The translations under genes and the position numbers were made by a program. 64,000 bases of DNA from Streptomyces sp. NBC_01235. Lineage in GTDB: Bacteria > Actinomycetota > Actinomycetes > Streptomycetales > Streptomycetaceae. Under the pieces are notes generated by a model. The model was given only the letters and a program-made list of their open reading frames with translations, searched no databases and was not told where the DNA came from. Position 1 is the stretch's first letter. Each line of letters begins with the position of its first letter. This document shows positions 28,651 through 37,713 of the stretch, one piece after another. Where the stretch lies: the NCBI RefSeq assembly GCF_035989285.1, contig NZ_CP108513.1:10540001-10604000 (forward strand), given 5' to 3'.

Positions 28651-29747
28651 CCTCGGGCCTCCTTGTTCGTCATGGGATCCGGCCGGGTCCCCGTCCGGCG
28701 CCGCAGTACGGCGGGCAGGGCGATCCGGCCGCCCGTGAGGACCAGCGCCACGATGAGGACCGAGCCGGTGAACAGGCTCGCCGCCCACTGCGCGCTGGTG
28801 GCGAGCCCGAGTCCCGTGATGCCCGTGCCGAGCAGGAGGACCGCGAGTACCGTTCCCCAGGCGTTGAAGCGGCCCGCGCGCAACTGGGTCGCCCCGACGA
28901 ACGCGGCGGCGTACGCCGACAGCAGATACGGGGTGCCCGCGGTCGGCGATCCGGATCCGACCGAGGACGCGAAGACGACGCCGGCGAAACCGGAGAGCAG
29001 GGCGGAGGCCACCAGCGTCAGAAAACGCAGCCGGTCGGTGCGCACCCCCTGCAGCCGGGCCGCGTCGGCGTTGAAGCCGGTCGCGTACAACCGCCGCCCG
29101 GTGGCGGTGTGTTCCAGCAGGAACCAGATGGCGAGGGCGGCGAGCAGCAGATACAGCACCGGCAGGGTGATGCCGCCGACGTCCAGCTGGGCGATGCTCG
29201 CGAACGGCTTCGCGAGCAACTGCACACCGGTGATCGAGCTGTCGTTGGTGACCATGGTGATCAGGGACTGGATCAGCGCGCCGGTGGCCAGGGTGGCGAT
29301 GAACGAGTCGACGCGCAGGACCACCACCACGATTGCGTTGACGACTCCGACCAGCAGTGCCGCGGTCATCGCCAGGGCGATGGCCGTGCCGGGCCCGAGT
29401 CCGGCGGAGGCCAGGAAACGGGCGGTCAGCACGCTGGTGAGCGACATGGTGTAGGCGATCGAGAGGTCGAAGACACGTGCGGCCAGCGGCGGTACGACGC
29501 TGAGCGCCACCAGGCCTGCCACGGCGTTGCCGTTCAGCACCTGCTTGACCGTGATGGTGGTCGGGAACGTGTCGGGCGCCCAGACGGAGAAGAGCACGAC
29601 GATGACCAGCCACACGTACACGGCGCCGATGTTCCGGAACGACAGGGCGGCCGCCGCCCGTCGGACCGGTGTCCCCGGTGGGGACACCTCGGATCTCTCC
29701 GGTACGGACGGCGGGAGCTCCGTCGCCCGGGTCGGGGTGGACGTCAT
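28647..29747 (-). CDS. sugar-type ABC transporter permease (RbsC family)
   Basis: Integral membrane protein of 366 residues with about nine hydrophobic segments and the RbsC-family features VLTARFLASAG and RLYATGFNADAARLQGV (the coupling loop contacting the ATPase). The first ~45 residues are hydrophilic and Pro/Ser-rich. It forms the transmembrane channel of an importer with the neighbouring ATPase and lipoprotein. Only one permease gene is present, so it should act as a homodimer. It overlaps the alcohol dehydrogenase start by 4 bp. Confidence 0.93.
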   Translation of the reverse strand: MTSTPTRATELPPSVPERSEVSPPGTPVRRAAAALSFRNIGAVYVWLVIVVLFSVWAPDTFPTTITVKQVLNGNAVAGLVALSVVPPLAARVFDLSIAYTMSLTSVLTARFLASAGLGPGTAIALAMTAALLVGVVNAIVVVVLRVDSFIATLATGALIQSLITMVTNDSSITGVQLLAKPFASIAQLDVGGITLPVLYLLLAALAIWFLLEHTATGRRLYATGFNADAARLQGVRTDRLRFLTLVASALLSGFAGVVFASSVGSGSPTAGTPYLLSAYAAAFVGATQLRAGRFNAWGTVLAVLLLGTGITGLGLATSAQWAASLFTGSVLIVALVLTGGRIALPAVLRRRTGTRPDPMTNKEARG

Positions 29748-29803
29748 GTCACTCGGTTCCTTCCAGGGCTCATGCCAGGGCTCATGTCACTCGGTTCCTT
29801 CCA
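29744..29803. repeat. 38-bp tandem duplication at ATPase-permease junction
   Basis: A 22-bp identical sequence (beginning tcatgtcactcggttcc) occurs at 29744-29765 and 29782-29803, with the related gggctcatgcc segments between, so a 38-bp unit has been duplicated. The repeated unit contains the end of the ATPase gene with its stop codon and the permease start context. Before duplication the two genes probably overlapped or touched. Confidence 0.8.
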
Positions 29804-31319
29804 TGGCGTGCACGAGCGCGGGCTCGGTGATGTCCTGTCCGCTGATCTCCCGTGCGATCCGGCCGTCCCGCACCACCAGGACGCGTGTGCACAGCGCGAG
29901 CAGGTCCTGGGTGTCGGAGGACGACACGAGGACGCCCATGCCCTCATCGGCCTGACGCTCTATCAGGTCGTACAGCTGGAGGCGGGTGGCGATGTCCACT
30001 CCCGCCGTGGGTTCGCACAGCGTCAGCACCGGAGGGCGCTGGGCCAGACAGCGGGCCATGACGACCTTCTGCTGGTTGCCGCCGCTCAGTGTGGTGATCC
30101 GGGCGCCGGCCGGATGGCGGTCGGCCGTACGCACGCCGACCCGCCGGATCCACTCCTCCGCCAGGGCGGACTCGCGGCGTCTGCGCAGCCGGCCGGAACG
30201 GGCGCGCAGCCGGTCCAGGAGTGGCAGGGTGAGGTTCTCGCGGACCGAGAAGCCGCCTATCACCCCCTGGAGCGCCCGGTCCGCCGGGACCAGGGGCAGG
30301 CCCAGGCCGTCGGCGTCACGTGCCCGGGTCCACCGCTCGGAGCGTTCCGGCAGCCGCAGCGTGCCGCTCACCTGCCCGGTATGGGCCCCGCACACCGCGT
30401 ACGGCACGATCTCGTGGCCGGAGCCGACCAGACCGGTGATGCCCAGGCGTTCGCCCCTGGCCAGGTCGAAGCCGACTCCCCGCAGCGGTCCGGCCCACAG
30501 GTCGCGGACCTCCAGCACGGGGTCGGTACGGCCGGAAGGGGGCGCCGGACGGTGCTCGGTCTCCATCTCCTCGCCCGCCATCAGCTCCGCCAGCGAACGC
30601 GGCGTGAGCTCGGCGACCGGGCGGGTGGCGATCCGGCGTCCGCCGCGGATCACGGTGACCCGGTCGGCGAGCGCGAAGATCTCGTCCATCCGGTGCGAGA
30701 CGTACAGCACCCCGGCGCCGGCGTCGCGGACCTCCCGCACGATGTCGAAGAGGCGGGCCACTTCGCCGGGCGGCAGCACGGCGGTGGGCTCGTCGAGCAC
30801 CAGGACACCGCGGCGGCCTTCCCAGCCCTGGAGCGCAGCGGCGATGGCCACCACCGTGCGCTGGACCGGGGTCGCCGTCGCCAGGGGCCGGCGCACGTCG
30901 ATGCCGAGACCGAACCGTTCGACGAGGGCGTTGGTCCGCCTCTCCATCTCCGGCCAGCGGATGTTGCCGAGGGCCGTGCGGGCGAAGCCGTGACTGAGGG
31001 CGAGGTTGTCGATGGCGCTCAACTCGCCCACCAGACCCAGCTCCTGGTGGACGAAGCGGAGCCGGTCGTGCCGGGAGGCCGAGACCTGGCCGAGGTCGAA
31101 GGGCTCGCCGTCGAGTTCGGCCACCGCGCCCGGCTCCGCGTGGTGGTAGCCGGCGAGGATCTTGATGAGGGTGGACTTTCCGGAGCCGTTGGGCCCGATC
31201 AGGGCGTGGATCTCGCCTGGCGACACCTCGAGGTCGACGTCCTTCAGCGCCTGGGTGCCGCCGAATCTCTTCGACAGGGCGGCCACCCGCAGCAGCGGCC
31301 CGGTCAACTCAGTCCCCAC
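29787..31319 (-). CDS. sugar-type ABC transporter ATP-binding protein (RbsA/MglA family)
   Basis: 510-residue ATPase with two nucleotide-binding halves. The first has Walker A GPNGSGKST and a D-E pair in VLVLDEPTAVL; the second has a degenerate Walker A (GLVGSGHE) but a clear LSGGNQQK signature and CEPTAGVD, the usual RbsA asymmetry. It powers import with the single permease and the lipoprotein. Translation likely starts at GTG 31319, which overlaps the end of the binding-protein gene by 16 bp, so the two are coupled. Confidence 0.93.
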   Translation of the reverse strand: MGTELTGPLLRVAALSKRFGGTQALKDVDLEVSPGEIHALIGPNGSGKSTLIKILAGYHHAEPGAVAELDGEPFDLGQVSASRHDRLRFVHQELGLVGELSAIDNLALSHGFARTALGNIRWPEMERRTNALVERFGLGIDVRRPLATATPVQRTVVAIAAALQGWEGRRGVLVLDEPTAVLPPGEVARLFDIVREVRDAGAGVLYVSHRMDEIFALADRVTVIRGGRRIATRPVAELTPRSLAELMAGEEMETEHRPAPPSGRTDPVLEVRDLWAGPLRGVGFDLARGERLGITGLVGSGHEIVPYAVCGAHTGQVSGTLRLPERSERWTRARDADGLGLPLVPADRALQGVIGGFSVRENLTLPLLDRLRARSGRLRRRRESALAEEWIRRVGVRTADRHPAGARITTLSGGNQQKVVMARCLAQRPPVLTLCEPTAGVDIATRLQLYDLIERQADEGMGVLVSSSDTQDLLALCTRVLVVRDGRIAREISGQDITEPALVHAMEGTE

Positions 31320-32446
31320 AGCGCCTCGAACTGCTTCTGGTAGTCCTCGACGATCGGGAAGTCACCGAGCTGCGGCGGGAGGTTGTCCTTGGTGATCAGC
31401 ATGTTGGGCAGCACCGCCTTCTGGTCCACGTCCATGGACTGGCCGGTGAAGTGGCGGGCCAGCGCGTCGACCTGGAGCCACGCGGCCTCGTGCGAGTTCA
31501 GTGCCATCGCGGCGTCGCTGAGGCCGCTCTGGATGTACTGGTAGTTCTGCGCGTCACCGACGTTCACGGCGATGTGCTTTCCGGTGATGCCGGCGGTCTT
31601 CAACGCGGCCGGGACACCCACGTTGAGCAGCCCCAGTGAGAAGACGACGTGGGTCACCTTCGGGTGCGAGCGGAGGTACGACACCACCCGGTCCGGTATG
31701 TCCTTGCCGATCGAGGTGATCGGCACGTCGACGGTGTCCAGCGCGCAGCCCTCGCACCACTCCTTGTACTTGGCCGCGAACGTGTCCTTGACGGGCTTGA
31801 GGATGGTGTAGGCGGGCAGGTCGAAGTAGACGGCGTCGGCCTGGGCGTTGCTGTCGGACACCACCCAGGAGGCGAGCATCTCGCCCTGGACGGCGACATC
31901 GTCGGGCGCGTTCTTGAGCAGGGAGATGCCGTCGCCCACCACGTCGTCGGCGTTCGACTGGATGACCGGGATGCCCGCCGCCTTCAGCTGCGCCAGCTGC
32001 TTGGCGTACACCGCGCGCGGGAATCCGGAGGAGACGACGGCGTCCGGCTTGTCGCGCAGCACCTGTTCGTAGGCGGCCTGGACGGACTCCGGCGTGCCCT
32101 GGGTGGCGATCTGCTTCACCTGCCAGCCGAGCTGGTTGGCGCCGGCGGTGAAGAAGTTGGCCAGGTCCTGGCAGGACTGCACGCCGCACAGAATGAAGTC
32201 GATCTTCTTGTCCGAGGGGATCTTCTTGCCCACCGGCTCGGTGACCGGGATCCGGTCCGGGTGCTCGGAGTACGTCTCCACGGCCTTGCGGGCGGCGATC
32301 AGGCCGGGGGAGTCCGAGGCCGCCGCCTTGGCGGAATCGGCGGCCGGAGTCGCCTCGGTGCCGCACGCCGCCAGGGCGAGCAGGGCACTGACGGGGACGA
32401 TCGAGGTGAGCGCGCGACGGACCGCGCGGCCGGGTCTGGAACTCAT
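31304..32446 (-). CDS. ABC transporter substrate-binding lipoprotein (periplasmic-binding-protein fold)
   Basis: 380-residue extracellular lipoprotein. The N-terminus has an Arg-rich n-region, a hydrophobic stretch and the lipobox LALAAC, whose Cys would be lipidated. The mature part resembles sugar-type (Peripla_BP_4) receptors, with IPVIQSNADD and VVFSLGLLNVGVPAALK typical of the ligand cleft hinge. ATG 32446 is chosen because it gives a proper signal peptide and has GGGAG upstream; an upstream in-frame extension to 32686 lacks one. It is the first gene of the importer operon, divergent from a Rieske oxygenase. Ligand is unknown. Confidence 0.92.
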   Translation of the reverse strand: MSSRPGRAVRRALTSIVPVSALLALAACGTEATPAADSAKAAASDSPGLIAARKAVETYSEHPDRIPVTEPVGKKIPSDKKIDFILCGVQSCQDLANFFTAGANQLGWQVKQIATQGTPESVQAAYEQVLRDKPDAVVSSGFPRAVYAKQLAQLKAAGIPVIQSNADDVVGDGISLLKNAPDDVAVQGEMLASWVVSDSNAQADAVYFDLPAYTILKPVKDTFAAKYKEWCEGCALDTVDVPITSIGKDIPDRVVSYLRSHPKVTHVVFSLGLLNVGVPAALKTAGITGKHIAVNVGDAQNYQYIQSGLSDAAMALNSHEAAWLQVDALARHFTGQSMDVDQKAVLPNMLITKDNLPPQLGDFPIVEDYQKQFEALWGLS

Positions 32447-32816
32447 CGTTGAGTACTCCCGAGGTGTGTCGCCCGAGCTGCCGCGACCCGCGTCGCTCCC
32501 GCGTCCGCGGCGGTCGGCTCCTGTCAGGCGGATCGATTCTGTGTCGCCCCGGGGCGGGGGGCCCGCGGTGCTGGGGCCGGGACGGGCAAAGATCGTCCCG
32601 GGACGGAGAAACTTATGAGGCACTACAGCCTCAAGTGGGTCGGAGTGTGACATGACCCGGCGGGCTTGGGGAGAGGGTCGCCGCAAGAAAATCCAGCCCC
32701 ACGGTGAAATTGCGTGGTGACCTGGAGGGAACGGGGCTCGTTCGCCGACGAGACTGTTGCTCCCGGCTGCGCCTGATAACTACACTCACTCTAAAGTTTC
32801 TGCCGGAGGAGAGATG
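32447..32816. promoter_or_regulatory. divergent promoter region of ABC importer and Rieske oxygenase
   Basis: About 370 bp without a gene, between divergent start codons. The half near the oxygenase is clearly less GC-rich (around 32755-32800) and contains the candidate operator at 32777-32799. The rest shows no reading frame with family resemblance. Confidence 0.6.
32777..32799. promoter_or_regulatory. candidate operator (site 2)
   Basis: 23-bp site with arms TAAC/GTTT (AAC/GTT inverted) separated by 15 bp, in the divergent importer/oxygenase promoter. Its right half (AAAGTTTCTG) resembles the site at 56321 (CAGTTTCTAG). Weaker member of the proposed set. Confidence 0.25.
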
Positions 32817-34223
32817 ATGGACGAAACATCGGAGCTGGGCACGGCGCGGTGCCCCGGGCCCAGCGTCCAGGACTACCTCGACCAGGACAGCCGCCCCGTT
32901 CCCCCCGCCCTGCGGTACGAGCGCAACGACTTCCTCGGCAGCGAGGACATCGACACCGCCCGCTTCACCTCCCGCGAGTGGGCCGAACGCGAGATGCGGC
33001 AGGTCTGGCGGCGCGTCTGGCAGTTCGCCTGCCTGGAGAGCGAGATTCCCGAGGTCGGCGACCACGAGGTCTACGAGATCGGCGACGACTCCCTCATCGT
33101 CGTCCGCACCGCCCCCGGCGAGATCCGCGCCTTCGTCAACGTCTGCCTGCACCGCGGACGCAAACTGCGCACCGGTGGCGGCAACGTCAGCGAGTTCCGC
33201 TGCTCCTTCCACGGCTTCGCCTGGAACCTCGACGGCACGATGCGGACCCCGCCCTGCGCCTGGGACTTCCCGCACGTCACCCCGGAGAAGTTCGCCCTTC
33301 CCGAGGCCCAGGTGGCCACCTGGCGCGGCTTCGTCTTCATCAACATGGACCCGTACGCCGAATCCTTCGACAACTACCGAGGCACCTTCGACGACTACTA
33401 CATCTGGCCGCTGGAGAACCGCTACAAGTCGCTGCACATCGGCAAGGTGCTGCCCTGCAACTGGAAGATCGCACAGGACGCGTTCATCGAGTCCTTCCAT
33501 GTGATCGCCACACACCCGCAGATGCTGCCGTGGCTCGCCGACGCCAACTCGCAGTACGACGTCATGGCGGATCAGCCGAACTGGAACCGGATGATCAACA
33601 TCCAGGGCGCGCCCAGCCCGCACGTGGCGGACTCCGTCACGGAGGAGGACGTCCTGGAGACCTTCTACGACTCACGCGCGTTCTATGCCGCCGCCCAGGG
33701 CCGTGACCTGGTGATGCAGGAGGGCGACGAACTGCCGGCGATCCCGCCCGGCGGCACCGCCCGTCAGGTCCTGGCCGCGCGGATGCGCGAGCAACTGGAG
33801 GCCACCTCGCACCAGGACTTCTCGCGGACCCCCGACACCGAACTGCTGGACGCCATCAACTACTTGCTGTTCCCCAATTTCAACCCCTGGGGCGGCGCCA
33901 AGTCGAACATCGTCTACCGGTTCCGGCCCCACGGCCTCGATCCCGACTCCTGCACCGCCGAGATCATCTTCATGTCGTCCCCGAAGCAGCCCGGCGAGAT
34001 CCCGCCCCCGGCGAAGATTCGCTGGGTGCCGGAGGACATGCTCTTCGCCGACATCCCCGAACTCGGCGTGCTCGGACCCGTCTTCGACCAGGACTGCGAG
34101 AACCTGCCCTACGTCCAGCAGGGCCTGAAGGCGATGCGCAAGCCGGGCATCACGCTGGCCAACTATCAGGAGAGCCGCATCCGCCACTTCAACCGGACGC
34201 TCGACCAGTGGATGGACAAGTGA
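32817..34223 (+). CDS. Rieske non-heme iron oxygenase, alpha subunit
   Basis: Terminal oxygenase of 468 residues expected to hydroxylate or dihydroxylate an aromatic or alicyclic substrate with O2. The Rieske [2Fe-2S] ligands are in NVCLHRG and RCSFHGF (Cys-X-His and Cys-X2-His). The mononuclear iron site is in QDAFIESFHVIATHPQ, with two His and a bridging acidic residue. ATG 32817 is preferred over the adjacent ATG 32814 because GGAGGAG ends 5 bases before it. A ferredoxin gene overlaps its stop. No small beta subunit is encoded nearby, so it belongs to the alpha-only group. Confidence 0.94.
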   Translation: MDETSELGTARCPGPSVQDYLDQDSRPVPPALRYERNDFLGSEDIDTARFTSREWAEREMRQVWRRVWQFACLESEIPEVGDHEVYEIGDDSLIVVRTAPGEIRAFVNVCLHRGRKLRTGGGNVSEFRCSFHGFAWNLDGTMRTPPCAWDFPHVTPEKFALPEAQVATWRGFVFINMDPYAESFDNYRGTFDDYYIWPLENRYKSLHIGKVLPCNWKIAQDAFIESFHVIATHPQMLPWLADANSQYDVMADQPNWNRMINIQGAPSPHVADSVTEEDVLETFYDSRAFYAAAQGRDLVMQEGDELPAIPPGGTARQVLAARMREQLEATSHQDFSRTPDTELLDAINYLLFPNFNPWGGAKSNIVYRFRPHGLDPDSCTAEIIFMSSPKQPGEIPPPAKIRWVPEDMLFADIPELGVLGPVFDQDCENLPYVQQGLKAMRKPGITLANYQESRIRHFNRTLDQWMDK

Positions 34224-34534
34224 CCCACCGGGTGGCGGTCAGACCCTCCGGCGTCGAGCTCGAAGTCCTTGCCGGCGAGGACCTGTTCACCGCCGCCCGG
34301 CGGCTCGGCTATCGCTGGCCCACCGTCTGCGGCGGCCAGGGCACCTGCCGTACCTGCTTCGTCCAGGTCGACGAGGGCGCCGAGAACTGTTCCCCCGTGG
34401 GCCCGTTGGAGCGCGAGGGCATCGAGTCCCTGCGCAGGCCGGTGGACGGCCTGACCCGGCTCGCCTGCCGGCTCCGGGTCGAGGGCCCGGTGACCGTGAC
34501 CAAGCGCGGCGTGCGCCGCCGAGTGCAGGAGTGA
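34220..34534 (+). CDS. [2Fe-2S] ferredoxin
   Basis: 104-residue ferredoxin with ligand pattern CGGQGTCRTC (Cys-X5-Cys-X2-Cys) and a fourth Cys in LACRL. It would pass electrons from a reductase to the preceding Rieske oxygenase. GTG 34220 overlaps the oxygenase stop (GTGA), so translation is coupled; an in-frame GTG at 34208 is possible. The cluster is of the plant/vertebrate type rather than the Rieske type that many three-component systems use. Confidence 0.9.
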   Translation: MTHRVAVRPSGVELEVLAGEDLFTAARRLGYRWPTVCGGQGTCRTCFVQVDEGAENCSPVGPLEREGIESLRRPVDGLTRLACRLRVEGPVTVTKRGVRRRVQE

Positions 34535-34541
34535 GGCCCCC

Positions 34542-34757
34542 ATGGCCAAGCAAGTGATCCACCCGCTGACCGGGCATGTGTACCGGCTCACCGAGGACGG
34601 ACTGGTCGAGGTGACCGACCCCGGGACGGGGGCGCGGGGCGTCTTCGACTTCCAGGCCCGGTGGCAGTCGGGCGAACTGCGCCACGCGGACCTCCAGATG
34701 GCCGGCTGGGTCGGCCGCCTCGCCCAGCGGCGCACCGCGCCCCAGCCGGAGGAGTGA
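34542..34757 (+). CDS. small protein of unknown function in Rieske oxygenase operon
   Basis: 71-residue, soluble, with ATG 34542 7 bp after the ferredoxin stop. I do not recognise a family. It starts with a beta-rich segment (HPLTGHVYRLTEDGLVEV) and ends in a charged, Pro-rich tail, without Cys or membrane segments. Tight spacing on both sides makes expression with the oxygenase and reductase likely. It may be an assembly or regulatory factor of the oxygenase, but this is inference from position only. Confidence 0.7.
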   Translation: MAKQVIHPLTGHVYRLTEDGLVEVTDPGTGARGVFDFQARWQSGELRHADLQMAGWVGRLAQRRTAPQPEE

Positions 34758-34761
34758 CCCA

Positions 34762-35793
<1,032 letters not shown>

Positions 35794-35804
35794 AGGCACG
35801 GAAA

Positions 35805-35831
35805 ACGGCGCCCCCTGTCGGAGGGCGCCGT
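35805..35831. terminator. bidirectional rho-independent terminator
   Basis: Perfect 9-bp stem acggcgccc (35805-35813) / gggcgccgt (35823-35831) with a 9-base loop, T-rich (tcttt) on the plus side and AAAA before it for the minus side. It lies between the convergent MDR reductase and ABM-domain genes. Confidence 0.85.
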
Positions 35832-35834
35832 CTT

Positions 35835-36158
35835 TCAGCGCATGGGGCGTGACGCGGCGACGGTGTGGGCCGTCAGGGAGACCCCGACCCGGGTCAGCCC
35901 CGCCACGGCCGCCCGGAAGTCCTTGATGTGCGGGGTGGCGAAGTGCTCGTCGAGCGACTGCCGCGAGGTCCAGTGCTCGTACACCCGGATGCGCCGCTCG
36001 TCGGTGGGATCGGCGGTCATGGCGTAGTCGAGACAGCCGGGTTCCTCCTCGCGGGTTCGCCGGCCCAGCTCGACGAGGGCCTCCAGCATCGTGCCGCGGT
36101 CGCCGGGTTCGTAGTCCATCCAGCCGGCGACGATGATTTCCTCAGCCACGGAGGTCAC
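35835..36158 (-). CDS. ABM-domain (antibiotic biosynthesis monooxygenase fold) protein
   Basis: 107-residue dimeric ferredoxin-like fold protein. The pattern EEPGCLDYAM, IRVYEHWTSRQSLDEHFATPHIKDF is typical of small ABM/YgiN quinol monooxygenases, which act without cofactor on electron-rich aromatics. GTG 36158 has AAGGAA just upstream. The region upstream of its start is occupied by an IS110 element beginning about 20 bp away, so its native promoter is probably lost. It may now be silent or transcribed from the element. Confidence 0.87.
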   Translation of the reverse strand: MTSVAEEIIVAGWMDYEPGDRGTMLEALVELGRRTREEEPGCLDYAMTADPTDERRIRVYEHWTSRQSLDEHFATPHIKDFRAAVAGLTRVGVSLTAHTVAASRPMR

Positions 36159-36199
36159 GGGTTTCCTTACGTTGTAGGTGGGTTGGTTTCGGTCACTCG

Positions 36200-36390
36200 T
36201 AGGATCGAAAGACCCAGGGATGCCGGGTGTGGCTCATGGGTTTCCGCCCGTTGGTGGCTTGAAAGGATTGGCCGCCCGGCATCCCGCGACGACTCGACCA
36301 CTCATTGGGATGCGCGGCACAAGATCGCTTGGTAAGGACACGCTGGCGAGGTCGTCTGCTGGGCTGTGAACGGATACGACTTCGGAGGTG
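36200..36390 (+). ncRNA. candidate bridge RNA in IS110 left end
   Basis: The non-coding left end contains a perfect 11-bp inverted repeat, gggatgccggg (36217-36227) and cccggcatccc (36275-36285), enclosing a 47-base loop, followed by further unstructured sequence up to the transposase start. In IS110-group elements a structured RNA from this position guides target and donor recognition. The position and strong helix support that, but the loop-to-target matches were not established. Confidence 0.45.
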
Positions 36391-36393
36391 GCC

Positions 36394-37599
36394 GTGCCCG
36401 AACTGTGGGCTGGTACGGATGCGGGCAAAGCCGCGCATCACTGCACGGTGATCGACACCGACGGCACGCGGCGGCTGTCGCGGCGGGTGGACAACGACGA
36501 AACCGCGCTGCTCAAACTGATCGCCGATGTGCTGGAGTTGAGCGACGGCGATCCGGTGACCTGGGCGATCGACCTCAACGCCGGCGGGGCCGCGCTGCTG
36601 ATCGCGCTGCTGACCGACAACGGCCAGCAGGTCCTCTACATCCCCGGCCGTACCGTCCACCACGCTTCCGGCTCCTACCGGGGCGACGGCAAGAGCGACG
36701 CCAAAGACGCCTTCGTCATCGCCGACCAGGCCCGCATGCGCCGCGATCTGGAGCCGCTGCACCGGGGCGACGGCATCGCCGTGGACCTGCGGATCCTCAC
36801 CTCGCGGCGCCTGGACCTGGCCGCCGACCGCACCCGGGCGATCAACCGGCTGCGGGCCCAGATGCTGGAGTACTTCCCCGCCCTGGAACGCGCCTTCGAC
36901 TACAAGACGTCCAAAGCGGCCCTGGTCCTGCTGACCCACTACCAGACGCCGGCCGCCCTCCGGCGGACCGGCGGAAACCGGCTCGCGACCTGGCTGAAGA
37001 ACCGCAAGGTCCGCAACTACCAGCTCATCGCCGCCACCGCGGTGGAGGCCGCCGAGGCCCAGCACACCGCCGTCGCCGGGGAGAAGCTGGCCGCCACCAT
37101 GGTGGCCAGGCTCGCGAGGGAGGTGATGGCCCTCGATGAGGAAATCGCCGAGACCGACGCCCTGATCGAGGGCCGGTTTCGCGACCACCCGCACGCCGAG
37201 GTCATCCTGAGCATGCCCGGCCTCGGCCCCGTCCTGGGCGCCGAGTTCATCGCCCACACCGGCGGCGACCTGAGCGTCTTCGCCAGCGCCGACCGCCTCG
37301 CCGGCGTCGCCGGCCTGGCCCCGGTCCCCAAGGACTCCGGGCGCATCAGCGGCAACATGCGCCGACCACGGCGCTACTGCCGCCGCCTGTTGCGGGTCTT
37401 CTACATGTCCGCCATGGTCGCCGCCCGCTCCTGCCCCGTCTCCAGAGCCTTCTACGAACGCAAGCGAGCCGAGGGCAAGGGCCACAAGCAGGCGATCATC
37501 GCCCTCGCGAGGCGCCGCCTGAACGTCCTGTGGGCCCTCATACGCGACGGCCGCCCCTTCGAGCTCGCAGCACCACAGACGCCCGTCGAGCTGGGCTGA
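36394..37599 (+). CDS. IS110-family transposase (DEDD recombinase)
   Basis: 401-residue RNA-guided-type recombinase. The N-terminal RuvC-like domain has the first Asp in WAGTDAGK and the SDAKDAF pair; the C-terminal Tnp domain has MPGLGPVLGAEF, ADRLAGVAGLAPVPKDSG (with the Ser of the catalytic region) and the following Arg-rich NMRRPRRYCRR. Length matches the family. GTG 36394 is chosen since CGGAGG (36383-36388) is well spaced for it; the GTG at 36388 overlaps that site. It appears intact, so the element may be active. Confidence 0.93.
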   Translation: MPELWAGTDAGKAAHHCTVIDTDGTRRLSRRVDNDETALLKLIADVLELSDGDPVTWAIDLNAGGAALLIALLTDNGQQVLYIPGRTVHHASGSYRGDGKSDAKDAFVIADQARMRRDLEPLHRGDGIAVDLRILTSRRLDLAADRTRAINRLRAQMLEYFPALERAFDYKTSKAALVLLTHYQTPAALRRTGGNRLATWLKNRKVRNYQLIAATAVEAAEAQHTAVAGEKLAATMVARLAREVMALDEEIAETDALIEGRFRDHPHAEVILSMPGLGPVLGAEFIAHTGGDLSVFASADRLAGVAGLAPVPKDSGRISGNMRRPRRYCRRLLRVFYMSAMVAARSCPVSRAFYERKRAEGKGHKQAIIALARRRLNVLWALIRDGRPFELAAPQTPVELG

Positions 37600-37713
37600 C
37601 ACGCTCACAACGAGTCACCAACCCGGGTTGACAACTCCATTGGGAATCCTTTCGCGGTCGTGCCCGCGGGCCCGCCGCTCCGGTGCAGGGGAAGCGACGG
37701 GCCCGCGGAGTTC

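Larger units (their letters stand above)
36178..37630 (+). mobile_element. IS110-family insertion sequence
   Basis: One DEDD transposase gene with about 210 bp of non-coding left end and about 30 bp of right end. Subterminal inverted matches: gggttggt (36180-36187) with accaaccc (37617-37624), and actcgt (36195-36200) with acgagt (37610-37615), the spacing between the two blocks differing between ends. Exact ends and target duplication cannot be fixed by eye. Long left end with short right end fits the IS110 subgroup rather than IS1111. It sits between an ABM gene and a PEP-utilising gene, both on the minus strand. Confidence 0.75.

Noticed and set aside
28473-31343. A 956-codon plus-strand frame opposite the alcohol dehydrogenase and ABC genes
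   Set aside because: The minus-strand genes show clear motifs, ribosome-binding sites and overlaps; the plus-strand product is low-complexity and without motifs.
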